This document shows positions 13,293 through 24,236 of a stretch of 64,000 bases of DNA, piece after piece. The stretch lies in NCBI GenBank assembly GCA_020310875.1, contig CM035444.1, forward strand, positions 24,158,772-24,222,771, read 5' to 3'. Every line of letters starts with the position of its first letter. The stretch's first letter is position 1. A program made the translations under genes and the position numbers. Under the pieces are notes generated by a model. That model did not search any database and was not told where the DNA came from. It saw nothing but the letters and a program-made list of their open reading frames with translations. Source of the stretch: Ceratopteris richardii (lineage: Eukaryota; Streptophyta; Polypodiopsida; Polypodiales; Pteridaceae).

Positions 13293-14229
13293 GTTTAAAT
13301 AAAAATTAAAAAGAAGAAAAAAATCTATAAATAAATAAAATAAAAAAGAAAACCCAATAATATAGAGTCGAACACACAACAACAGCAACAGCAACAACAA
13401 CAACAAAAGTACACAGATTTTAAAATAATAAAAGTAAAGATAATAAATAAGAAATAAAAACTTTTAGATAAAATTTTTTATAAATATATTTTTTTAAATA
13501 ATATCAAATTAAAATTGAAAATAAAAGTAATAATTACAAAAGAGAGATTATTAATGAACATGAAAAAAAAGAACAATTAAAATTCAAACTAAAAAATAGA
13601 TAGATGCAAAACAAGAAAAAGAAGATAAATAATAATAATAATAATAAATAAAATAGAATAAAAAAACAACAACAAAAACAAAACAAAGAGTGCATCTTCA
13701 ACTTTCATGTCTATCAAAAACAAGAAGCACCAGAATTTAAACTTTATCATGCATAGCTTGGACAAACCGTTATGACATCCTACTCACTTTATTAGTGCCC
13801 TAGAGTAGGTGCACACTTTAATAAAGAATCTTTCTAAATAAAGACTTTTAATCAACTCAACGAGTTGAGTTTCTATCACTTCAGAAAGCGAAGGGAAAAC
13901 CCTGTCAGGAAAGCAACCTTCCAAAAAGGTTGAAATACAAATTTCAGAAAACTCGTCTTGTGTTTGAGGATAAAATGGAAAAGACAACCGAATCTATTGT
14001 ATTTCTCTTAAAATTGGAAACATCTTTGATTGCCCAAAAGATGATGAAGCAACCAATTATATAAAGAGTTTTTCCTATGCATCAGCTTGTAGATCACCCA
14101 CGTAAGCCATGGTCACTAATATGCAAGGTATTACTCATGCACTGGGAGAAGTACGAAAACTATGGCAAATTTTGACAAAGCATATTAGGAATTTTCAAAT
14201 TTTAATTTTTGCATATTTGATACCCATAT
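13293..14229. other. A-rich low-complexity DNA, no gene seen
   Basis: The plus strand is dominated by A, with short AAT and CAA repeats to about 13690. The rest to 14229 has no recognisable LTR or coding signal, although it precedes a copia gag and might be expected to hold its leader. Confidence 0.4.
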
Positions 14230-14236
14230 TGCTCAT

Positions 14237-14680
14237 ACATGGCCTTTTCCTCCTCTAACATCAAAAATCTCTTTGGAATCAAGAAACTTGAGGAGAATGG
14301 TTTTGACTTGTGGAAAGAGAGGATGTAGGTCATTCTTCTCCTCAAAGATTGTGAAGATGCCATCGGAGAGACAAAGCCACAAGGTATGAGAGATGCAATG
14401 TGGATAAATATAAACAAAAAAGCCATCACATATGTTAAGAATAAAGATAGCTATCTAAGATGAGATTTTAGTGGACTTAAAGGTCCTAAGTATAGCTTAT
14501 GAGGTTTGGGGGAAGTTCAAGGCCATGTGTCAAAACACTACACCTACGAGCCAACTCCACTCAACATGCAAACTTGTTGGTATGCAACTTGATGGGTCTA
14601 AAAGTGTTGTTGAGCACTTATCTTTATTCATGAGTATCCTCTCACAATTGCAAGACTCAAGTTTAGTGTTTACAACGTTC
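14237..14680 (+). pseudogene. copia gag fragment
   Basis: The reading begins with NIKNLFGIKKLEENGFDLW. After a frame change it continues with VLSIAYEVWGKFKAMCQNT, STCKLVGMQLDGSKSVVEHL and SILSQLQDSSLVF. These are the UBN2-type gag helices of plant copia elements. The frame is ended by the inserted hAT sequence near 14683, before the zinc knuckle. Confidence 0.75.
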
Positions 14681-14879
14681 GCAATGCAACGGCATTGCGT
14701 TGCAGACAAATTGTCTTTTGCCCTCCCCCTCGAGCCCCAAACAGGCTCGTAGGTGAGGGCATTTCACATAGTTCTCTTTTCATACCTCACCGAAGCCTCC
14801 TCAGTCCATAAATAGTCCATTAGCAGCCTATAGAGACGAATCACGAGAGAGAGAGAGTGGTAAGTACTCACTAGTGACC

Positions 14880-15475
14880 ATGCCTAAACCAAAGCAAAAC
14901 CGTTCGAAGTATGTGTTTAGCCAAGGAAATTTTGGATCCGATGGGAGTGAGAGATGGACATGTAACCTATGTGGTTACAAAGGGGGAAGTGGGGCAAATC
15001 ATATCAAAGCCCACCTTGCCCAATTTAGTGGCTAGGGCATTGAAGCATGCAAGCAGCCTATGCAAGCTGGCCTCAAGGATGAGCTCCTTGAATGGGTAGC
15101 TCTGAGGGAAGCCAAAAAATATCCACAGAGCTCTCAGCTCACCTCCACCTTTATGAGCTCATGTGATCCTCATCCACATGATGCTCAAGCACATCAAAGT
15201 CATAGGGATCCTCTAGTGGAGGGAATGATGAGCATGGACATGATACCATCCATTTTGAGGATGACACTCAGCCACCGATGAAAGAAGCTCGAGGATCACT
15301 TTCTTCGGCATATGTACGTGTGGGTTTTTAGAGGCAGCGGGAGCTTGAGGCCAAACAAGGTATAATGAAGCTTTTCATACAGTGTGGCCTCTCTTTTAAT
15401 GTTGCACGCACACCTTCATGGAAGGAAACCATAGAGTTAGTGAGCACATTGGGATATCGATGGAGCAATCCTTCA
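14880..15475 (+). pseudogene. hAT transposase N-terminus (BED zinc finger), truncated
   Basis: From the ATG at 14880 the frame gives a basic start (MPKPKQNRSKYVF) and a BED finger with Cys at 14961 and 14970, and His at 15000 and 15012 (CNLCGYKGGSGANHIKAHL). An in-frame TAG follows near 15030, then GIEACKQPMQAGLKDELLEW. After a frame change, FNVARTPSWKETIELVSTLG near 15400-15450 matches the segment just after the BED linker in hAT transposases. BED fingers bind the transposon ends. The DDE core and C-terminal hAT dimerisation domain are absent. Confidence 0.75.
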
Positions 15476-15498
15476 TATGTATTGATAATCTCTATATA

Positions 15499-15579
<81 letters not shown>
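15499..15579. repeat. (TA)n microsatellite in the hAT remnant
   Basis: About 80 bp of uninterrupted TA repeats lie where the middle of the transposase gene should be, so the tract marks the deletion site of this element. Confidence 0.9.
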
Positions 15580-15585
<6 letters not shown>

Positions 15586-15745
15586 TAATATATATTTTAT
15601 GGTATATATAGTCCTATCCCATCTTATTATATATCATAAGACTCAAAATACCTAAAAAATACATATATAAATTTTAAAAAAATAACTTTATTGCAACGCC
15701 CAGGTCCAAACATTGCCCTCGTTGCTAACCCATTGCCGTTGTCGT

Positions 15746-16600
15746 TGCTAAAATGTTGCATTCCACTATGCAAAGCTCTCAAGCATATCAAAGATCAAGG
15801 TATGGTAGAGAGTTTGCCTATTTTTGCTTTGTCAGATGATCATATGAAGGATGTCTTGAAGGAAAGCTTCAACATGGATACATCATGGCCACAAGGAAGT
15901 TGCAGAACATACATTCATATGTGAATGGTCCGATGAGAACAGATTCTATTCAAGGTTTCAGATACTTAGTTACTTTCATCGATGATCATTGATTTCTCAA
16001 GATATTCGTGGATTTAGGGTCTCAAAGTGAAGTCAGAGGTTTTTCCTACTTTTAATAAGTTCTTACTTATGGTTGAAAATGAAAGTCAGTCAAAGATCCA
16101 GATTTTGAGAAGTGATAGAAGAGGAGAGTACATGTCTAAAGACTTTTAAGTCTTTTCTCGAAGACAAAGCTATCTCTCATCAAACTCACTATTGTTTATA
16201 TGCCAGAATAGAATGGTGTTGCAGAGAGAAAGAAAAGGATACTTGTTGAGATGATGCGTAGTATGATGTCATCCAAAAAGCTTTCTCCCAAGTTCTAGTT
16301 TGATGCAGTACATAGTCACATTTTGAATAGGTCTTCCACAAAAGCTTTGAAAGTCATTACACCTTACGAAGCCCAATGTGAGTTACTTCAAAGTTTTTTG
16401 GTTCTCAAGCTTATGTTCACATTGAGAAGAAGGATCATGGTGTAAAAGCCATTAAAGCTGTCTTTATTGATTATGCAATTGAAAACAAAGGATACAGATT
16501 CTATGTTCCAGATACAGATGATATCCTACTCTCACGCAATGCATATATTGCAAAAAATCAAGATTATGATAAGAGATTTCAGAATTCATAAAAGTAGATA
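15746..16600 (+). pseudogene. copia pre-integrase and integrase remnant
   Basis: Frame-shifted readings give KHIKDQGMVESLPIF and GCLEGKLQHG (the pre-integrase zinc region). NGPMRTDSIQGFRYLVTFID follows (integrase core start), then ILRSDRRGEYMSKDF (second catalytic Asp), NGVAERK-type residues near 16210, and the end of the core near SSTKALKVITPYEA. These motifs in this order are integrase, which inserts the cDNA into the host genome. Stops occur throughout. Confidence 0.7.
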
Positions 16601-17043
16601 ACTATGCATTTTTTAGAAGCAATTTGGATTCTTACATTCAACCATAAAAGCGGGGTGATGAACCTTCTCAAACCCTAAGAGATGCAAGTGAAAAGAGAGT
16701 TTTATTACCTACATCAATACCTAGTCCATCATCAGTACCTCTTGAAGTTCTGACTTATGAAGTTGGAGAAGGTTCTAGAGTTCCAAAAGAAAGAGATATT
16801 GAAGAACCAGAAAGGATTCCACCACTTTTCAAAGATACACCAAAGTGGTTATATCAAACCTGGAAGGACAATGGTATAAAGGAATACACTTGAAGAACCA
16901 GAAATCAAACAAGGAGACCACAAACAGACCACGTACATTATGGAGAACATTTTGAGATTCATAATATTTTAGCTCTTACTTCAATTGCAAATGAGCCACC
17001 TATTGTTCAAGATGCACTACATAGTCCTGTATGGAAGAAAGCT

Positions 17044-18440
17044 ATGCAAGAAGTGATTATTTCTATTCATATGAATCAGACATGGAAGCTTTATGAGTTA
17101 CCAAAAGGTAAGAAAGCTATTGGTGTTAAGTGGATCTTCAAAATCAAAAGAAAAGCACATGGTACCATAAACAGGTATAAAGCAAGATTAGTTATCAAAG
17201 GTTATGCACAAAAGAAAGGTATTGACTATAATGAGACTTTTACTCCTACATCTAGAATGATAGTAGTCAGAACAGTACTTTCTTTAGTTGCGTTCTTTGG
17301 TTGGAAAATATGTCAGTTAGATATCAAAACTGCATTTCTTAATGGTGATCTACATGAAGATGTTTATTTTCAGCAGCAAGAAGGTTTTGAAGAGACAGGT
17401 AAAGAGTATTTAGTGTGCAAGCTTATCAAAGCTTTGTATGGACTAAAGCAAGCACCAAGAGCTTGGTATGAGAAGATATATGTATATCTTCTATCTATTG
17501 GTTTTGAAAACTCAGATGTGGCTCCCACTCTTTATGTCAAAGTTGAAAAAGATGTTTTGATTATTATTATTATCATATATGTTGATGATATGATCATGAC
17601 AAGTCCAAAGGATTCAGACCTTTAGTATTTTAATGCTCAACTTAAGCATACATTTGATGTAAATGACTTAAGTATTTTGTATTATTATCTTGGGATTCAG
17701 TTCAACCACAGAGATGAGTGTATTTACATGGCACAGCAACAATACATTGAGAAATTATTGGAAAGGTTTGAGATGACAGATTCCAAGCCTATGCAGACAT
17801 CTATGAATATCAAGGTGTCATTACACTCAGTGGAAGATTCAGAACCATTTGATGCAATAGATTGCTTGATATATCTATTTTGTACACGTCCAGACATTCA
17901 GTTTGCGGTTTCTAAAGTATCCAAGTTCATGCAGAGTCCGCTAAAAATTCATTAGAAGAAAGTTAAGAGAATTTTCAGATATTTGAAGGGAACTTCCAGT
18001 TATGCTATGATATTTTCGAAGTCTTCACATTTCTTCCTTAAAGGTTTTTCACAAAAACCTTTAAGGAAGAAAACTCAATAAAAAGCACAAGTGGCTATTG
18101 TTTCTATCTAAGAGATTGTGTTATCTCTTGGTACTTCAAGATACAGCCTATAGTTGCTACATCTTCAAGTGAAGCAGAGCATAGGGCTCCCTTTACAGCT
18201 ACACCTCTTCATTTTCATGTTCATCTTCCAGTTCAGATATTTTTAGACAGTAAGAGTGCTATTGCTATTACAAAAAACCTTGGTCATCATGCTTGAACAA
18301 AGCATATAAACTATATTTGGGAACACGTATCTAAAAAACACGTTGAACTAGTCTACATACCTCCAAGTGAAAATGTTGGAGATATTTTTACCAAAGCATT
18401 GACAAGGGAGTCACAAGAAGTTTTGCAGGTTATAGTTTTG
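17044..18440 (+). pseudogene. copia reverse transcriptase-RNase H
   Basis: A 193-residue open frame holds the RT fingers and palm: KWIFKIKRKAHGTINRYKARL, TFTPTSRM, QLDIKTAFLNGDLHEDVY, KALYGLKQAPRAWYEK and the catalytic YVDDMIM. The run before YVDD has six isoleucines. A stop at about 17623 follows, then the thumb (YYYLGIQF, CTRPDIQFAVSKVSKFMQ) to 17955. RNase H is broken: its start is replaced by a hairpin at 18031-18071, after which STSGYCFYL, IVATSSSEAEH and FLDSKSAIAI are readable in shifted frames to about 18440. Confidence 0.85.
18031..18071. repeat. perfect 19-bp inverted repeat with 3-nt loop
   Basis: The arm TTCTTCCTTAAAGGTTTTT (18031-18049), loop CAC and the exact reverse complement (18053-18071) form a perfect hairpin. 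It sits where the RNase H active-site segment (usually a DADWAG-like motif) should be, between SSHFFLKGFS and KSTSGYCF. Confidence 0.9.
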
Positions 18441-18483
18441 CAGGTTATTAAACCTTGTACCATTATGACAACGAAGGGAGGAT

Positions 18484-19135
18484 TGTTGGAGACAATGTCA
18501 AAATTGTGCAGAATACTTGCATATGATGCGTATGTTGTAGCTCCCCCTACAAGAAACAAGGCAGAGCATCTTGGAAAAACCACATGCCTCTCTACCATAC
18601 CACCCGAGTTCGAAACCCATCGGGCTTAATTGTGCAACACGAAATTTGTGGGAGTGTTCTTCGATAGCAAGTCGCGTTAGATTTTGCTTTCCGTTCTTTC
18701 CGCGATCCGAAATTGATCATAGCTTTCTGCTTTAAGCTAATCGTGGGTGATCATGAAAACTATATATTGAGACTTTAGCTCATTCTGTATTTATCACTTA
18801 AGCTTCCACAAGCTCTAGCATTGGAGATCTTTGGTGATCTTGGAGGTGATCAACTAGAAGAGGAGTTCTTACACTCTTGGAGGAGTTTTGCTCTACATCT
18901 CGAGACATCTAGAGGACTTAGTGTCAACCAACATACTGTAAGTAACAAGTCTACATCTGTCCTCACTTGTTCATTCACTAGTTTCTGATTTAAAATAATC
19001 AGAATTCGGGTTTGCTATCAAAGAGTTCTAAACTGTTCATATTCTCCATATTCTCCTACACACACTCTTCATACCTCTTAGGCACACAATCTTTTGTATC
19101 TAGTTCCTATTTGTGCTTAGATTCAGATATTATCA
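18484..19135 (+). repeat. copia LTR followed by a primer-binding-like site
   Basis: The segment starts TGTTGGAGACAA right after the polypurine tract AAGGGAGGA and ends near TATTATCA at 19135, about 652 bp. The next bases, ATTGGTATCATATTC, resemble a copia primer-binding site, which is expected inside a 5' LTR and not after a 3' LTR. The right boundary rests only on this motif. Confidence 0.55.
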
Positions 19136-19892
19136 ATTGGTATCATATTCACACATTTGATTTGACATTCTTGTGCAAGCTTGAGACAGTAATCATTTGC
19201 ACGTATAGAGAAAAGAGTGTATTCACTGTTCTTACATGCCCTCGATGATGGATCAAATATGACGTCTGCAGGTCAGTGATGCAGACCCAAATGACGACCT
19301 TAGCAAGCTCTTGCACGCATTGTTTCTAAATCACCTAAAGGGAGCATCAGCGCGGCTTCCAAGCAGCATCGGATGGATATCAAGGAATGAGCTCTTTCTT
19401 CAAGCATAGAAGGAGCTCACCGTTGATCTGACCAAGAAGATGCAGCACTTCAGTAGTCATTCTCAGTGACGAGGTACGCGTTTGTCCTGCTGTCTCCGGT
19501 AATGAGATAGTTATCTAAATGGATAAGTTGTACCGGTGATGTTTGTAGAAAACTCCTATAACTGCCGCAAGAGGCCTCTCAAAGTCAATCGAGTACTCAT
19601 AATGCAATGTTATTTTTAAGCGGTTTTGCCTCATCGCACACCATCTTGGCTGCATGCTACGTTCATAACTATTGCAAGAGGCCTCCGAAAGTCAATCGAG
19701 TACTCATAATGCAACGTTATTTTTAATAAGAAGTAATGCGTCATTACACACCATCTTGACTCCATAGTACATTCTTGAAGTAAGACAGCCAAATATAGCC
19801 CATCTCATTCATCGCCATATTCCTTGAAGGTTCTCTTAGTATCTAGTATATTCCTCAAAACATACACAAATATATCACACTTAAACATGTGT
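19136..19892. other. unassigned sequence with an imperfect ~107-bp tandem duplication
   Basis: No gene is recognised. Two copies of a unit containing AAGAGGCCTC, AAAGTCAATCGAGTACTC and CACACCATCTTG start near 19569 and 19676, a period of 107 bp, with several differences between them. A short plus-strand reading near 19285-19345 (LLHALFLNHLKGASA) has no assigned family. Confidence 0.5.
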
Positions 19893-21104
19893 TGTTATGA
19901 ATTATGGAATGTGTTGAACAATGAATTGAAGTGTTAATTTAGTAATGTATTAATGTGCTTTGTGTTTTGATGTTTTTGATATAGCAGCTAACGTTCATGA
20001 GGGTATGAAAGGCATGAAAGGACAGACATCAATAATCGGATTTATATTTTATATAGTTTGTAAATAAACCCACGTAGAAGGTTCAATTTTTATAAATAGT
20101 TAGTAAAATTAGTGGTTAGGATACGGATCACTGTAGATCACGATTTCTGTTATTAAAAGCAAAGACTCTCTACAAAAGAGACTAACTTTTACTTTCACGC
20201 ATGCTTTTCAAAGCCGCTCTCATGTAACACCACTATTTTTTACATAATCAAAATCCTATAAATACATGCACTTTGTGAACTATCAAAACAGAGTACATGG
20301 AGAGAGATTGCACCCAATATTGCATTCTGTCTCGTCTCCTTGCATATTTTCTCTGTGTGTTTTCAGAATTCATAACCTCTGTGTGCACGTGAGTTAAGAT
20401 CTTAATAACAGTCACGAGCACATTAGGAAAAGTCAGGAATGTTATACACATAATATCAATACCAAACAATTAACCAAGGAAATGATCTTGTATGGTTACA
20501 TGTTATTAAAAGATATCTCACAAATATTTTGTAGCGTCCTAAAATTAAACTTGCACCATGCTATTATGGACCGTTTCACATTCTACGAAAAATTAATGAT
20601 AATTCATTCAGATTAGATATACCATCACATTGGAATATACATAACTCTTTTCATATTAGTTTACTTAAACCATTTAAAGGAACTTTACCACTTGCTCCAC
20701 TTCTTGATGACCCTCCTTTAATTGGAGAACAATATGAAATCTTAGTTCTTGAGAAAATAATTCATCATGATGTCACTACTACACACACAGGTACTCAATA
20801 TCATTGATATTTAGTTAAGTATGTCAAAAAACACTCTATTGAAGAATGTCCATGGATACATAAAACACAATTAACAACCCATTATGATCACTTAATCTCT
20901 ACATATCATACACATACACATTAATGTAACTCCTCCATGAACATTTCCATGCATGTGTTTTTACATGGAACATGTTTATTTTTGTTCAGTGATGAAACAT
21001 GTGACTAGCCATCCATGTTTTTTTTTTATTTTATCAATTGAAGTCAGTTGTTTTTTTCAATTGAGGGGCATGTTATGAATTATGGAATGTGTTGAACAAG
21101 GGGT
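19893..21104 (+). mobile_element. Ty3/gypsy deletion derivative (5' LTR, integrase tail/chromodomain, 3' LTR start)
   Basis: The sequence TGTTATGAATTATGGAATGT occurs at 19893 and again at 21071, the second time directly after a purine-rich tract (AATTGAGGGGCA), so the two mark LTR starts. Between them only the last part of pol is present. The 5' LTR probably ends near 20446. The 3' LTR is cut after about 34 bp, where LINE sequence begins. Gag, protease, RT, RNase H and the integrase core are missing. Confidence 0.75.
20536..20905 (+). pseudogene. gypsy integrase C-terminus with chromodomain
   Basis: The frame reads KLNLHHAYYGPFHILRKIND, SFRLDIPSHWNIHNSFHISL and LLKPFKGTLPLAP. After DDPPLIGEQYEILVLEKI comes a chromodomain-like YLVKYVKKHSIEECPWI and TQLTTHYDHL. 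This is the end of integrase plus chromodomain of a plant chromovirus, which in active elements directs insertion to heterochromatin. One in-frame stop lies before YLVKY, at about 20806. Confidence 0.85.
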
Positions 21105-21149
21105 AGATTTTACAAAGTTTAGATGGCATTATAAAAAAGGTTAATTATC

Positions 21150-22953
21150 CTCTCGTCACCCTCATGCGGGGCCCACTTGGGTTTAAGCTTGTTGTTGATT
21201 AGAAGAAGCACTTGATGATGTCTGAAGAGGGGGGATTTTTTATAGTTAGCGATTCTTTTGCCAAGGAGGAACATCGATTTCTCAATTGACCACTCTTTGG
21301 GGGAGTTGCCAAAGTTCTAAGCACATCTTTCCCACCAGATTTTCCATAGGTAGGAACTCCCCTCTTATGGCGTTCCAGAGATCCGTGGAGCAGTCGATCG
21401 CTTCTCTCGATAGAGCTTGTTTCCAACGAATATGTTTTTGAAGTCTAATTTTCTTTTTGACAATCTACCAGAGGCTGTTGGAGTTGGGACAAGTAAAGAA
21501 GATGTGAGCAACATCTTCAATGGACCGTTAGCAGCGCTTGCACCAAGGAGGCATCCCACAAATTTTGCTAGCCTTTAGGTTGGTCCAGATTCCTCGATGA
21601 AGAATTTGCCATAAGAGGACAGACTTTTTGATTTCTATGAGAGGGTTCCAGATAGCTATGAACTTCATGTCCCACCGCAACCGCATCTATAACAGGCACC
21701 ACTTCTTGTTGAGGTTGACCTAATAATCAATGGTTTCTTTGATGTTCAGGATTTTTGTTAGGCAATTACCATTGTGCCATCTGAGACCAAGTGGGCACAC
21801 CGGTCATGCCCCATGAGAAGACGAACTTTAGACCAGTCCCAAGCAAGACATCTACTTTGCAAAGTATTCCATTCTTCATAGGCAATGTTGACGCTAGGGT
21901 CAATATCCTCGAAGTCGATCCATTGGTTGGTGTCTTGTTTCCAGAGATGTTTCCATTTTTTGAAGCCTTTGTTCCATAGCCTCTTGGAGTTTCGAATGTT
22001 CCAAGATTCCACATTCCGGATGCCATGGGTTGGAAATCAGATAGAGTCATTTTATCTGATATTGGCCGCCCACTTCCAATCTTCACTGATTCTTGTGAAG
22101 CTTTTGACTTTATTCCAACTCTTCCATTGGGAGCACACAAGATTCGAGCCTTTCGAGAAAACTGAGATCGGGGAAAACAAACGGGTCAGAATGTCAAGAT
22201 TCTTCTAATTCAAGAATCCCACGAAATTCAACGCATTCTTATTTCTGAAGATCAACTTGGCCCACAAGGCCTCCCCATTGTACCACACCTTAATCATCCA
22301 TTTTGTCGCAAGTTTGTTAGACATGTACCCAATGTCGAGAATGCCAAGGCCCCCACTATCCCTTTGGCTAGTGCAGATGGACCACTTGATTTTAGGCACC
22401 CATCCTGTTGTGGTCACCCATCTAAAAGAAGTTTCTACAAATACTTTCGAGTTTGGATAGATCTTACTCTTTCGGTCTCCAACAAGAGAGGAAGTAAATG
22501 GTCAACAAAATGAGGAAAGTGTTGATAACCATTGTGCGACAAGTGAGATTGATTTGCATACCTCTCCAATAGTTTAACTTGCTTCCGAGTCTGGCCAGGA
22601 CCCAATTCCATTGTTGCTCCATCGAGATACCAAAGCCCAAGGGTATCCCAAGAAGTCAAAAAATTTGGCCCTGAGGAATGATTTGACAGCCATGATCAAA
22701 GAGAAGGTCGGGCTGGATCCCGACAATAGCTCTGAAAGCGATCTTTGAGTGGTTGATTTTGGATCTAGAGGCTTCACAGAAAGTATCCAGGCAACTCCAA
22801 AAGGTCTCTAGGCTAGTACTATTGTTGTGGAAAAATGTGTTCATATCATCAACAAAAAGTCTCATGGTGATCTTGCCATGGTCACGAGGCAATTGGAGGC
22901 CTATGATATTACCTGCTTCCACCTATTGTTCCACCAACTAGCTAAGCCCTTCC
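21150..22953 (-). pseudogene. LINE ORF2 3' part: RT thumb and zf-RVT region
   Basis: From 22953 the reading continues RT with GNIIGLQLPRDHGK and the catalytic box MRLFVDDMNTF (FVDD at about 22846-22857). Further on come WVPKIKWSI and GGLGILDIGYMSNKLATKWM, usual for plant LINEs after RT. The zf-RVT type segment near 21600-21500 reads KASKICGMPPWCKRC, with a stop after it. Frames are shifted in several places. Confidence 0.75.
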
Positions 22954-23142
22954 TGAAGGGCTTTAGTGTGCAGAACAAGAGGAGGAAAGAGGAGATGGAA
23001 CGAGAGAGAAGAGAGGAGAGACGCGCGGACGTGCGTGGGAGCCTCGAAACCCACATAATGATCTCTCTTGAGGCAATGCTCTATATATGATGTATATATA
23101 TGAATATGGGGGTAAGGTCACATAACCTTTACATCCCCAACA
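22954..23142 (-). repeat. 3' LTR of the miniature element
   Basis: 189 bp, starting TGTTGGGGATGT on the minus strand at 23142 and ending CCTTCA at 22954. It differs from its partner mainly by one small length change and a few bases in the purine-rich part. Confidence 0.93.
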
Positions 23143-23249
23143 ATCTCCCACTTAAGGGTCAATGTGACCATAAGTGGAAAAATATACAAAGAATGATGTA
23201 GGACTATACAATAATGTACAGGAAGAGTCTGGATCTCAACCCATACTAA

Positions 23250-24194
23250 TCAGCCTACACCAACTGCCTCGAATAAGGTGTATCCATGCACCTCAAACTG
23301 CTCTAGACTCATATCGATAAGAGTCGAGCTCACATCTGACTGATGCAAGAACTGATGAAGTTCCTGCAAAGCTCCCACTCGCTCTATGCCTATGTCAATC
23401 ATCGAACGACTGACAACTCCAAGTGCAAATGCTCCAATAGCAACTGCAATGTCTGGTCTCGAGCATAACAACTCATACATCAGACTCCCGAACGCTGATG
23501 AAACATGTGCTATCCTGGCTAACCTAAGTATGTCAGCTATGCCTATATCCAAGGCATCCAAAGCACCATCATCAAGACCAACATATCCTGACATATCTGT
23601 GTCAACATCTAGCATGAGCGAATCCAAGAATGACTGCATAACTGCTGACTCCTAAGCATCTAAATCAGCCATGCTCGCAACCAAGGATGTATCTAGCTGT
23701 GCATCCTGAGAGCTAGTATGCTCTAGTATACACTGTGTATCATAAGAGCTATCATGCTCTACCACACCAAGTGTATCATCATGCTCCACATGAGCTAACT
23801 GCACAACATCAACACCAAGGTCAAACTGATGATCTAACTCTAACTGAGTATCATCACAATGCTCTACATGAGCATCTACATCATGCTCTAAAGCATCAAT
23901 CTGATCATCCAAAGTGTGCTCCAGAAGAGCATCCATATGATCAAAACAATCATGCTCTGTATAAGCACCATGAACATCCAAAGCATGATCTACATGTGCA
24001 TCCATATGAGCATCTGAATCCTGCCATACATGTGCATCAATAATATCCATAGACCTGTCTGTAGGTAGACAAAATGAGACATGACGAGTCTCACATCGCA
24101 CATAAGGCTGAACTCCCACTGAGACGAGACTGTCTCTCACATGAAGTACCTGCAGTGGATACCTGTGCCCAATCCTAGCACCTCTGACAAGCAT
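23250..24194 (-). pseudogene. Asp/His-rich reading frame ending in a copia RT remnant, one internal stop
   Basis: From the ATG at 24194 a 180-codon frame runs to a TAG at 23652. The same frame then continues open to a stop at 23250, about 314 codons in all. The first part becomes very rich in Asp and His (for example DAHVEHCDDTQLELDH). I know of no family with this composition. The second part contains GSLMYELLCSRPDIAVAIG and VVSRSM, which match the C-terminal RT segment of copia pol (GSLMY..CTRPDIAYAVG). The product's role is unknown. It may be decayed pol in which a short repeat has expanded. Confidence 0.6.
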
Positions 24195-24236
24195 AAGCTG
24201 TCCCAACCGCAACTGAAAATGATGCTCTGATACCAA

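Larger units (their letters stand above)
14683..15745 (+). mobile_element. hAT DNA-transposon deletion derivative inside the copia element
   Basis: The copia reading stops at about 14683 and resumes in the pre-integrase domain near 15746. Between them lies a sequence with a BED zinc finger and a hAT-type segment, followed by a TA tract. The ends are imperfect inverted repeats: CAACGGCATTGCGTTGC on the left and, read inward on the minus strand from the right, CAACGGCAATGGGTTAGC. An exact 8-bp target-site duplication was not seen, so boundaries are approximate. The catalytic and dimerisation parts of the transposase are deleted. Confidence 0.65.
14230..19135 (+). mobile_element. Ty1/copia retrotransposon, degenerate, with hAT insertion and 3' LTR
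   Basis: On the plus strand gag, a hAT insertion, pre-integrase/integrase, RT, RNase H, a polypurine tract (AAGGGAGGA, about 18474-18482) and a 3' LTR follow in copia order. The 3' end of gag and the protease are missing around the insertion. No 5' LTR was found, so the element is 5' truncated or too decayed. Many stops and frame changes show it is inactive. Confidence 0.8.

Noticed and set aside
23735..24043. His-rich 102-residue frame on the plus strand
   Set aside because: It is the antisense shadow of the Asp/His-rich frame of the miniature element.
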